From: Roridomyces roridus
Lineage: Eukaryota; Basidiomycota; Agaricomycetes; Agaricales; Mycenaceae
NCBI GenBank assembly: GCA_029378245.1
Contig: JARKIF010000103.1
Location: 1-64,000 of the forward strand
DNA length: 64,000 nt
Direction of reading: 5' to 3'
A program made the translations under genes and the position numbers. The notes beneath the pieces are model-generated. The model worked only from the letters and a program-made list of their open reading frames with translations. It ran no database searches and was not told the DNA's origin. Every line of letters starts with the position of its first letter. The stretch's first letter is position 1. This document shows, one piece after another, positions 54,700 through 64,000 of this stretch.

Positions 54700-56691
54700 C
54701 TACTCCGTGCTCTTGTCAGTCCAAAAATTTCGCCTCTCGATCGGAGTCCACATCAACTCGACCGTCGTCCCAGTCCTCCTCAAACTCTGCACAGTCGTCA
54801 TCCCGACCTGATGAAACTTGTCTACAATCACCCTCAACTCCTCCTCCCATCTCGAATCTTCCCCCTCCTCAAAGTGGTTATCCCCGTCTGTCGCAAGAGC
54901 CACGCCAGGCACAGCAATGTTCTTGACGCTAAACGTTTCCGGCACGCGAGTAAAGTCGATACACGGCATCAGGTACTCGTGCGGTATGTTCGGAAAATTG
55001 CGCTCCACTATCTCGTGGAAAGCGGCAAAGTTGACGTCGGTAGTCCATTGAACGAAACCTTGCAGACTGTCGGCATCGCTCTTGGGACGATTCTTGGCAA
55101 GATAACCTGTTTATTGAATCAGGCGCAGAAGGGATTGAATTCCAAATACGAAAATACGCACGCGAACGATCGGTGTTCAGACTCTTGCAGAGGTTGCGAT
55201 GGGTGGCCTTCCAGTCGAGTTTCTGGCACTCCGGTGAGCAGTAATACATTGATCGACAACCGTTGCAAATCTTGAATTTGTTCTTTGCATCGAGATGGTG
55301 GCACTAGGAATTGTGGTCAGTCAACGTCCCGAGGGACATCGAAGATTGACATGCACCTTCATATTATCACATCTGCGAGGAGAGCCCTCGTTCTTGATCT
55401 CGATTTCACATAAGAGCGCGGGGAGACGCTTCACCCGCTGTGAAAAGAAGGGCGCAAAAGCGGCCTGGGTCATGGGTACGGCGAAAAGCCGCGCGTAATG
55501 CGGTTCGTCCAACTTCTCCACGAACGGAGTGGTGGCTTCGAGGAATGAGCGATACACCGTATAGGGAGGGAGGATGTCGTGTACAATGGCGAGTACCCTG
55601 TCGATGGTTGCCTGAGACATCCGCGGGAATGCGGCGCTGCAATCGAGGAAGGCGAGCAAAAAGCCGGCTTTGGCTGCGTGTATGACGGACAGGTAGTCTG
55701 AATCGCCGGCCATGTAGATCGAGAAGAAGATTATGAACAAATCCAGCAAGGTCACCGCCTCTTCGGTCGGATCCCGAGAGAGGATGAGCGAAAGCGCCAC
55801 AAAGGCGCTGGTGACGAGCGGGATTCCATCTCCTGCATATAGAGCCTTGCGTAGAGGGTGGACATTCAGCATGCACAAATGAGTCAAGACGTCGATTTGC
55901 GCCGCCAAATTGTACGGCCCGCCGTGGGTATCGAGGTTCTTGGTGCATTTCTTGACTCGACCCAAGCACAATTGGATGACAAATTCAGCGTCCCCACCGG
56001 CAGCCTCGACGACTCGGTCGTAGATGTCCGGATCCGTGCTTCCGCGGCAGGCGAAGGTTTTGAGAAGGGACGCCAGCGTCAGGGCCACGCCGATACTCGA
56101 TGCCGCGGAGCGGGACGCTACAGGCACGTCGTCCAGAGTCCAGAGCTTCGTGAGAAGTTCCAGACACCCGGGAGTATCGACCATGGGTGTAGAAAAGGTA
56201 TCGACCTCGCTGAAACTAAAGAAGACCTTGATAAGTCCGTCCAAGAACATGCGTTGTCTATCTGGCGGGGAGGAAATGTGGGCGTCGTAGATGTACTGAG
56301 ACCACTTGTTGATGCCCGGCCACGCCCGAAGAATAGCCGTACACTGAGCATCGTATTTGGTGTCTCTTGGGAGCCGTGGGAGGAAAGCAAGAGCTGATAA
56401 GGCGAAGAACGCAAAGTCTGCATCGAGTTGCCACTGGCGACCGGAGGGTGGCACACTGTCCTCGCGAAGGTGCGAGAGAAAGAGGTCGACGACGCGCAGA
56501 TCCAAAGTAACAGGGATATCGGTCCAGACCATGGAAAGCTCGCGGAGGGCTGTGAAACCCGCTCGGTTTCGCTGGCGTGCTGTCGCGATATACTCGAGAC
56601 TTTTCAGCACGGAGGTTCAGGTAGAGTGGAGGGGACTCACTCTGGCGGGTGTAGCACCGACCTTGCGCAGGATATCGTTGCGGTACTCCAT
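54700..56691 (-). CDS. MYND zinc-finger protein, 611 aa (copy 2)
   Basis: Exons 56691..56641, 56592..55357, 55303..55162 and 55106..54700 join in phase to 611 aa. Exon 3 has exactly the same length (142 bp) as in copy 1, and all introns are at matching places. The helical N-terminal region aligns with copy 1 throughout (for example RAWPGI then YIYDA, PGCLELLTKLW, GFLLAFLDCS). The MYND finger reads RCDNMKC, ICNGC, YYCSPEC and CQKLDWKATHRNLC. The C-terminus lacks the acidic Ser/Asp tail of copy 1. Both copies are head-to-tail on the minus strand with a broken 3' copy between them, which indicates unequal duplication. Confidence 0.82.
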
Positions 56692-56842
56692 GGGTGAGTG
56701 GCGGGGGGCGAAAGACAAGTGAAAGAGATGAAATGGTCCCGTGATGGCATCATTCCATGATTCCTTTGTTTCCAAAATAATCATGATACGCGAAACGCGC
56801 AGAACAAATGTATACGATAAAGACTAGACCGTCACCACACCC

Positions 56843-58613
56843 CTATACAAGTATCAGCAAATCTGTTCGAATACGGTCGAAACAAACGGACCTATCTCCT
56901 CGGGCGTCCTTCAACTCAGGCGGATTCTCTTCTTCATCGTGAGCAATCGTGTCTCGCGTAATTACAATAACGGGACCAGTGCGCTGATCATGAGTGACAC
57001 CAACATCTCTGCCCGACTCCATCCCGCGCAAGAAGCTGAGCTGCAAGTCCCCATTATGGCTGCTTTGAATCGGTGCTGAACGCCCACCGAGGATGTTGAA
57101 GCGCGAGTTCAAGACGACAAGGATGGTGTTCGCATAAAGAAGGGGCATGATCGCAATCGACGGCGCGTAGTACACTCGACCTGGGAAGGCGACGAACAGG
57201 ATGAGAGCTGTGACCGCCATGAAAGCTGGGTGAGTGAGGTGACATCAGTGATTGGTTTGAGCGTGGAATGAATCAACTCGAGAGCACCCACCGGTCAAGG
57301 ACCTGTCTCGATTATCAAGCGGACCAATTTGTGTTGTAGGAGAACCGATCGTACATGTGATCGTGTTCAAACACACACCCTGGTTTTCTCATTCATATTC
57401 TACTTGTCCTCAACATTCTTATTACTTATTCCACAGATCCTAATTGGTTTTCCCTATCTCTATTTCCACTCCCCTATGTGACTATGTCAACCATTGCCCT
57501 GTTTCACTCCCTACTTATTTCATATCATAGATAAGTAGCACGTATAAATACGAACCTACCTCGATGAATATACCTTACCTGATCTTCATCTCACAATAAT
57601 TTGGAGACTACAACGCGGGTTTGACGGAATTGGGGGTCGTAAGAGTGAAGCTGAAATCGTTTCTCTGAGCTGGGGGATACGGCAGAAACCTTGGAAAACG
57701 CACGTAAAATGTCATGAAAGCTGCTATCACGACGTCGGTAAACGCAGAGACACTGAGCCATATCTGCAGAAAGGTTGGACTGTGAACAGTGAGCTGATAT
57801 GCGTAATAGACCGCTACAGACCCCAAATACCACCGAAATGGATAGGTTGCCATTCAGGTTTACATTGGAAGCTGTGTAGGCGAAATCGCGGGATGCTCAG
57901 CACGGGAAACGTCATTACGAACCTCGAATCGTCAGGACCCCAGCAACAAATGCACTGACACTACTCCCCAGTGCAAGCTGGGCACCGATTCGCTTTAATC
58001 ACGAGGATCTGTGCCGTACCAATACACTCACCAGGAGAATCACACCCGGGACCACTCGAGATTTTGAAAGCACGCGCAGACGATATGCGTAAAACCCTTG
58101 ACCAAGAAAAGCGACTGTGCATTCATCGTAAGTCTGCGACACGGTCAAGCTACACTGTGAAGACCTACCTATACCACTGAAGATAGAGAGCAGCCACGCA
58201 GACCTGACCGCAGCGAGAGCCGATAATTCGCCGAAACCGTATCCGAATGTCCCGAATGCATCTCGAATGGCGAGGACTACTTCCACAGACTCGATGATGA
58301 ACACAGTGTATACCAGAGCCTTGGTGGCCATCTTGTCTGCGGGGAAGGCTTGATAGTACAGATCTGAACGAATCAGCGCGCGAGACCGAAATCCTTGACG
58401 CCGAGGGCGTACAAACTTGGATGGTCAACACAGCGAAGAGCGTTGGGACGGATAAATATGCCATGATCTGGAACTTCACTTGAGTCTTTGTACTGCAGTT
58501 TCAATAGTAGACGAACCATTGGTCCAGAACTGCGACAGGGTCACTAGACTCTGAGGAGCCGGTAGTACTCACAACTCGACAATGTTGAGCTCTGGTGTGG
58601 AAGAGACAGACAT
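56843..58613 (-). CDS. DUF6534-like multi-pass membrane protein (gene model partial)
   Basis: Minus-strand exons encode successive membrane helices separated by 45-60 bp introns: a possible start MSVSSTPELNIVE at 58613, IMAYLSVPTLFAVLTIQ, LYYQAFPADKMATKALVYTV, SAWLLSIFSG, AFLGQGFYAYRLRVLSKSR, IGAQLALGSSVSAFVAGVLT, SVAVYYAYQL with IWLSVSAFTDVVIAAFMTFY, and a last exon (57220-56843) with LLYANTILVVLNSRFNILGG. The order and the D-x-x-I and LY-x-N-x-x-L-V-x-LNSR motifs fit the agaricomycete DUF6534 family of seven-helix proteins. The segment 57240-57600 is degenerate and I cannot join it fully, so the gene may be damaged. Function unknown; a receptor-like topology is inferred. Confidence 0.6.
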
Positions 58614-59212
58614 GCTGAGGCGGGGGGAGAAAATTGTGGCGTGGGTATCGGCAAGAGTGCTTATGAGCGGGAGGAACGGACCTCTGGGAGAGAAACTGTC
58701 CCATCTTGTTCGTTGTGATCATGCGACGCACCGGAATAAGTCGCTGTCGATGGAGAGTCCCGACGACGATGGATATGAAGAAGCATGAGAAACATCTGTA
58801 ACATCTGTGAGTCGATGGAGTCGAAGAGACGCTCGCCAAGGAGCTAAGAAAAGTCATCCAGCATCTGTTGACAATCTTGAATCTGTCATTGCGCAGATAC
58901 TCTCCCGCAGATGTAATAGATCTCGTTGCCATCTTTACACGATTGCGACGCTTGGGAGGTGAGGCGTATCGGCGATAGACCAGGTGAGATTGATGTAGAA
59001 GGAAGCAAAAGAGGATTTCAAAACTCCGCTCTACGTGACATGTGATGTGATGTCATGCTCGGCCGAAGTGAGCCGACAACTGAAGACGGGTTTCGATTCT
59101 CTGCGGATTCACTCAAAAGCCACACTCTGTTGCCCTTCGGTAAAAGGCTCCATCAAATACATACGAGAATACATCAGAGTTTTTCCAAACTAACCTCCCA
59201 GCAAGCTATCCA

Positions 59213-60755
59213 CTATGCCGGATATTTATCGTCCTCTCTCAAGTTCCCTGAAACCTCCCTCAACGGAGAGGGCAACACCGAAACATTTGCACCGGAAATG
59301 TCGGTCGGCGACAAATTGATGGTAGCCCCTTCGATGACGAGTCTTTCCATCCTGTGAGCCCCGGATCCGGCGACTCCGAGTACCAGGGACACGCTGGTGT
59401 GAGGTTCGTCTGTGTCACGGAAGCGGATCCGGCCGTTGAGTCTGTGAATGCTGTGAATGAGATTTCGATTTGGGGATGATTCGGAGTGTACACTGCGAGC
59501 ATCGAGATTGAGAACACTATCCAAGGTTTAATCGAAGGAGGCCGGGCCCAGGAGAGTGTTATGGGACTCACATTTTGGTTCGACAAGATACAACGCTCCC
59601 CATACAACTAATCACCATGATCAGAAGATGCCGCGGAGTCAATTCGAATAGAACTTACGATCGTCGCGAGTGCGAAACTAACAGAGCAAATGTATCAGAG
59701 TTCGCTCTGTCATAATCCGAGGCTGGGCTGACCATTATTGGCACCAGAATACCGCAAACGCTAGCAGTAGTTTAGTAGATGCATGTCCCAGAAGAATGCA
59801 GGTATACCTAGTCACAAACGTCGTCTCTGCGAAGGATTCATCAATTGTGTCTCGTGAAAAGCATTGAACGGGCTTACCGACGGCCCAAAGCATCAGAGTA
59901 TCCACGATCTTTCGAGTCCTTTAGCGCATATAAACCCGGAACCAGGCTAACGGGGGAAGGTGGTTCAACACACCTATTGAACTGAACTCCCTCCCTCCGA
60001 ATCTTCCACAGACAGTATGACATCGACATGCATATGGCAATGTCCGCCGCCGGCCCTGTCGTATTTGCGATAATCATGATCCAGTAAACCTTTTGGCGCA
60101 GAATGACGAAGCCTTCGGGGTACTTCCAGAAGCTTGCCATGAGCATGATGTCAAAGACGAAGCGGACGACGGTAAGTGTGATGCAAGGGAGGAAGAGGAG
60201 GAGGCTTCCGGAGAGGGAGAAGATGCGGTGGGAGAAGAAGAGCTAAATGTGTTTGGTGAGTATCAAAATGGGAGGGACTCGGATGCGCGTCGGCGTACCT
60301 GGACAAGCGCGAAAACGAATGCTGCAAAGAATACCGAAACGATCAAAGCCTGAGGTGGGATCAACAATCTGGTTTGAGGCTCGTTGAACGTCGTGACGCT
60401 CCAGAAGTAGATCTACTGCCGAGTCAGCTACGTCAAGAAGAACATGATCTGGGCTTTTACCGACTGGATGGAGCACAGGGTATGTCCGAGATCGAGGCAC
60501 CTAAAAATTAGAGTCAAATTGCCAATGATACTGAATGCGAGCACCAGAGTAAAGTAACCTGCAGTCACTATTAGTGCGCACAAGACACGAGTCAGGGAAA
60601 CATACGATGCTCTTGAGAGTTCTCGAGTCATCAGGAAACTGGCGGTAATAGTTGAACACCTGGAGGGTCAAGATTCCGAAGAGGAATGACCCAGCAGTGG
60701 CGCCCATCTCCATTGCACCCAGCGTTCCGGCCACAGGGAATGTTAAATTACTCAT
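59213..60755 (-). CDS. DUF6534-like multi-pass membrane protein, second copy (gene model partial)
   Basis: It starts at ATG 60755; exon 1 (60755..60606) encodes 50 residues with the first helix (GATAGSFLFGILTLQVFNYY). Later exons encode GYFTLVLAFSIIGNLTLIF, CLDLGHTLCSIQS, VTTFNEPQTRLLIPPQ, IVSVFFAAFVFALVQ, LFFSHRIFSLSGSLLLFLP, YWIMIIANTTGPAADIAICM and a last part with LDARSVHSESSPN. This matches the DUF6534 order seen in the gene to its left. The last 300 bp contain an uncertain join and the 3' end may be altered. The two genes are head-to-tail on the minus strand, so they are tandem paralogues. Confidence 0.55.
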
Positions 60756-61830
60756 AAGGAAGGGAAGAATGGAGAGATCCCATTGCCTCCAGTCGCCCCT
60801 TATATGGAGAGGCGCCAGTGAGTAGCCTATAATAGTTGGCCGGGAGAATCTTCTCCTGAATGCGGGAGAAGGACAGCATTGCTGTGGAACTTTTCTAAAA
60901 CGAGAGTCATTTCTCGACGGCGTTTGATGTCCAACACCGCGGTGCGGTTATTGGGCAGTTCGGAGGCTTTGTACACTCGAACTCACCTCACCGGGGTGAT
61001 TCCGCTTCTACGCCCACTATACAGCCTCTATCAAGTTCCGATCGGCTCGAAGATGGCCAAATCCTGAACTTGGTATCTTATTCTCCATTGCAGATAATCA
61101 ATCGACGGCGTCCCGCTTATCTATAGCTCTGCCATCTCATGAGACAGACCCACTAAGACTCGGGCGAGGAGCCCTCAATTACAGAGGGTGGGCTGAGTGG
61201 AGTGAAGGTACGCGACGCGATGCCGGTGGTTGGGGGAGAAACGCGCTGCTGTGGAAATCCATTTGTCAGACGATAAAAGACAGACCGCCGTGGAAGTCAG
61301 CAGGACATAGACAGAATCCGAATAGAACGGAAGGTTCCCAAGGTCCGTAGCTGCCCAGCTCATCAACAGGTAACGCTCATTCACCGACCGGTTTCAGACG
61401 TGCCCAACCGCGCAGGAAGCAGCCCATCTCTTCCGGCTTATCGACAAAATATCGGCAATGAATCGTCTCAGCGCCTCCATCTCTTCGAAAGCGCCGAGTG
61501 TAAGGGATCGAGTGGAGCAAATGGGCCATGGCTGTATATCCAAGTCGCGGGGTGGAAACGCGAGTGCAGGCCGAATAACACTGAACCTTCGGATTCCACG
61601 AGGAAGTGAGGCTCTTCAGAGCGGGCGTACGATGGCTGAGATGGTGGGAGTCGTGGTCAAGAGGGGATTGATGGAGATGATCGCCATTGATCGGTGATCC
61701 GACTCCTTACACAATATTCTCCATCCCATCCAAGTTCATGAATGTTTAAAATAGTGGCGATATAAGCTGTACAAAGCGATTGCACCTGGCCGGGAAAAGA
61801 TCATTTAAAGAGAAAACAATTGTCAAGACA
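60756..61830. other. intergenic stretch, no gene supported
   Basis: No frame shows introns or domain patterns. It lies between the second DUF6534-like gene and the right arm of the inverted duplication. Confidence 0.55.
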
Positions 61831-61958
61831 TGTTCATAGCCTCTCGTGGATTTGAACCAAAGGAGGCTCCCCCCGAGGCTGGTTCCAAATGCAATGCGAT
61901 TATTCCGGATGTGTACATTTATATATGTGCGTCGTAATCATGACCTCTCACCCAACGT

Positions 61959-62426
61959 TTACTTCTTCACAACAGCGCTGACGGTGAACAAGAACCCGTC
62001 GCTGCCCTGCGACTTGGAGCTCGCAAGGAGTTGTTGGACGGAGCCATCACCGGCGAAGCCAAGCAGAGCCTCGGCGCTCTATTCAATCCGATCAGTAAAT
62101 GGAACAGCAGAGAGGGACGCAGGACGTACGGCGAACTCGGCCTCAATGACGATGGTGTTGGGAGCCGGGGGGAGGGCAGCGGCGTGCTTGACCTCGACGC
62201 TTCCGAGCTTGGACGCGAGCTCGTCGCTGGGGATGAGCTGCCAATATTTGTATTAGTCTGAGATCCCCAGAATTGAGAGCGGATGGCTCACGAGGGTGTA
62301 TTTAGCGATGACCGAAGAGGCGGGGAGCGCGAGGAGGGTGTCGGCGAGGCCCTGGACGGTGGCGGACCAGTCGGCAGGGGAGACACCGGCAGGGGCAGTG
62401 GCGATTCCAACAGCACGGACAGACAT
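61959..62426 (-). CDS. small 120-aa protein, unknown function (right copy)
   Basis: Minus-strand exons 62426..62292, 62237..62130 and 62078..61959 have exactly the same lengths (135, 108, 120 bp) as the left copy at 8146-8615. Splice sites are canonical and the frame is open, so both copies appear functional. The introns differ slightly (54 instead of 56 bp for the first). The product is a soluble Ala/Leu/Ser/Val-rich protein without recognised domains; the family is unknown to me. The TATA box is at 62519-62526. Confidence 0.85.
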
Positions 62427-62518
62427 TATTGTTTAGTTTGAAAGGGGTGGTAAGAGAGGTGGTTTGGAAGAGAGTAGTCGAAAGGCGGATGATGATGATA
62501 CTGGCTGAACGCTGGGAG

Positions 62519-62526
62519 TTTATATA
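62519..62526 (-). promoter_or_regulatory. TATA box of the right 120-aa gene
   Basis: TATATAAA on the minus strand, 93 bp upstream of the ATG at 62426, at the same position as in the left copy. Confidence 0.6.
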
Positions 62527-63065
62527 CGGTTCAGAGAGGACCTTCCGCATGCAGCCCGCAGGAGGATTGCGTCACGATTTGCATGGGTGTTCGCTCTGAT
62601 GGTTGTCGTGTTGAACGTGAGTCCATCAGCGGTGTTGCAATCGGTCCTGCTTCTGTTGCACTGCATCGACGCTTCCGCAACGGCCGTACTAGGTCCTTGT
62701 CAATCTCCGTCCGAATTCCCGATGCTTGCGTGATACGACGACAATAAGGCGGGCCGTCGTCGGTGTCAACCCACAGTTTTCGTCGCTCCAAGCTGGATAG
62801 AAAGAAATTCGTTGTCGAGCAGTCCAGATCGTGTTAAACGAGAAACGCTTGACGGTTTTGTTGGGTCTTGGATTCACCGATTTACATTACACAAGATCCC
62901 AGCGAAACCCTACAAATCTACCGCCCACTCCAATAGATCCCAAAATCAACCATCGACATACAATCTAACAGGATCCTCACCGACCAAGCATGAACCACTG
63001 TCCGCCTCCCGCTCCGCGTTGCCAATACTGGTTATCTGTCCGATACTATCAGCAACTTCGGAAAA

Positions 63066-63761
63066 TCAAAAGAGACTGCACGCACGCAACCGACTGGCCA
63101 CAAGCGTCGGACACAACTGGCTCCACGCAGCCAACATCGCCGCATCCTGCTGCGCAAAGCCCCCCTCCGCCGGAGGCCGAGACGGGTCCAACAAGTCCGC
63201 GGAATTATTCAGGTTGAGCGTCGTCAGGAAGGGCAAGTGGCTGAGGCACGAGGAGATGGCTGTTGCAACGTTCTACAGATTATACTTGTTCAATTTCATG
63301 AGAGGAGTCAAGGCATGAAAACGAACCGGATGCAATCGACTCGGTGCCTGCAAGACCGGCCCAATTTCAAGCGTCCGGAGGTGGGGAAGCACGCGCGCCA
63401 GAGCGGGTATCACCTCTGCACCAAACGCATCGCCAAGAATACACAATTTGAGCTCGAGTTGCGACGCCTGGGCAAGCGCATTGGCAAGTCGATGCACCAG
63501 AATGTCCCGTCGGTCTGTGCCAGTGGAGCGAGGGATATCCCAGAACGTTGCATGTGTGAGGGTGCGGTTGCGAATGGCGAGGCGGAGGAAGTACGAGTAG
63601 GAGCCCGAGTAAGATTGAAATCCAGGGAGAGGTACGAGGGGCAGTGGCGTCGCAAATTCGTTGGAAGTGGTGGGTGGATTGTCACATTGGTACAAGTGCG
63701 GACGGATGATACATAGCTCTGGCGAGGTGCACTGAGTATATTTAACTTGTGTTTCCAGCAC
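63066..63761 (-). CDS. F-box/LRR-like protein, C-terminal part (inverted copy of window start)
   Basis: The frame from about 63761 reads as the middle of an F-box-type protein (LVHRLANALAQASQLELKL, then ALARVLPHLRTLEIG). After an intron of uncertain limits (between about 63260 and 63345) it continues into the same end as 1-200: LPFLTTLNLNN then MLAAWSQLCPTL, ending at TGA 63068-63066. No F-box is visible up to the window edge, so either a 5' exon lies beyond 64000 or the gene is truncated. It is part of the right duplication arm up to about 63245; the part beyond that has no counterpart in the window because the left arm is cut. Confidence 0.5.
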
Positions 63762-63933
63762 CTCGGAGAGTCAAATCTGTTGGCTGTTATTGGGATGGAG
63801 GGGAGACGCCCCAGGTACAGCCCAGGTACGGAGATTATGAGTGAAGTGCTGAGAAAAGGACTGGGAGCGAATAGGGTTCCGTATTCCGTGGCCGCCATTG
63901 TAAAAAGGTTATGTCGCATAGATTGAAGAACAA

Positions 63934-64000
63934 TAGCGCTGTCAGGAGTCGAACCTGGATACATGAAAGACCGTGAGTGAAGCATCCGTGCGACTCCAAC
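63934..64000 (-). tRNA. tRNA-like sequence cut by the window end (3' part)
   Basis: The minus strand shows a T arm (CCAGG-TTCGACT-CCTGA, four pairs and one mismatch), then CAGCGCT as the 3' acceptor strand, discriminator A, and a T-run about 25 nt downstream (TTTTTAC on minus, near 63905). The 5' acceptor strand (expected AGCGCTG) would lie beyond 64000. Identity cannot be read. Confidence 0.4.

Larger units (their letters stand above)
61840..63245. repeat. right arm of the large inverted duplication (uninterrupted)
   Basis: This is the reverse complement of 1-441 joined to 7762-8786, including gene, promoter and flank. It keeps the Helitron target intact: the junction at about 62803-62820 reads through where the left arm is split. 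Differences from the left arm are scattered single bases and small indels. Confidence 0.9.

Noticed and set aside
1..64000. CRISPR arrays, operons, rDNA, organelle genes
   Set aside because: No regularly spaced short repeats with unique spacers, no rRNA sequence and no mitochondrial gene were seen. Introns and gene families show nuclear eukaryotic DNA.

Overview
The window is nuclear DNA of a filamentous basidiomycete, most likely a mushroom-forming agaricomycete. Almost every intron is 43-70 bp with GT...AG ends. The families present are typical of that group: F-box/LRR-like proteins, a DUF6593-like protein, DUF6534-like membrane proteins, MYND-finger proteins, a copper-radical (glyoxal) oxidase, an NB-ARC/TPR protein and a tnp2-type transposase. 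The region mixes ordinary genes with many mobile elements. All gene models were spliced by eye; no transcript data were available.

Layout. 1-8.8 kb and 61.8-63.2 kb are two copies, in opposite orientation, of a segment carrying the end of an F-box-like gene and a small 120-aa gene. The left copy is split by a complete Helitron (442-7761) carrying a Rep/helicase gene and a second, unrecognised gene. The intact right copy acts as the empty site, so the Helitron ends are known to the base. 8.8-12.5 kb holds an 815-bp inverted-repeat element, a 127-aa acidic-protein gene and an F-box-like remnant. 12,520-19,610 looks like one 7.1-kb transposon with inverted ends and 5-bp flanking repeats. It carries a tnp2-like transposase (frameshifted) and two accessory genes. 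19.6-21.7 kb shows no gene I can support.

21.7-33.2 kb is a run of host genes: glyoxal oxidase (one frameshift), a nitroreductase-like enzyme, a small secreted double-psi-barrel-like protein, a DUF6593-like protein, an F-box protein and an NLR-like protein with an N-terminal helical-bundle domain. 33.3-35.6 kb contains an intron-bearing tRNA-Gly(CCC), tRNA-like fragments and a diverged tandem duplication. 36.0-39.6 kb is a PWWP-domain chromatin gene with three unusually long introns.

40.6-52 kb holds three dispersed paralogues of a Ser/Thr-rich single-pass membrane protein ending in a conserved proline/tyrosine motif. Between them lie about eleven tRNA-like units (41.99-46.48 kb), all on the minus strand, and a nest of three inverted-repeat elements (46,571-49,852). 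52-56.7 kb carries two tandem MYND-finger genes with a broken 3' copy between them. 56.8-60.8 kb has two DUF6534-like membrane-protein genes. The window closes with the right arm of the inverted duplication and a tRNA-like sequence cut by the window edge.
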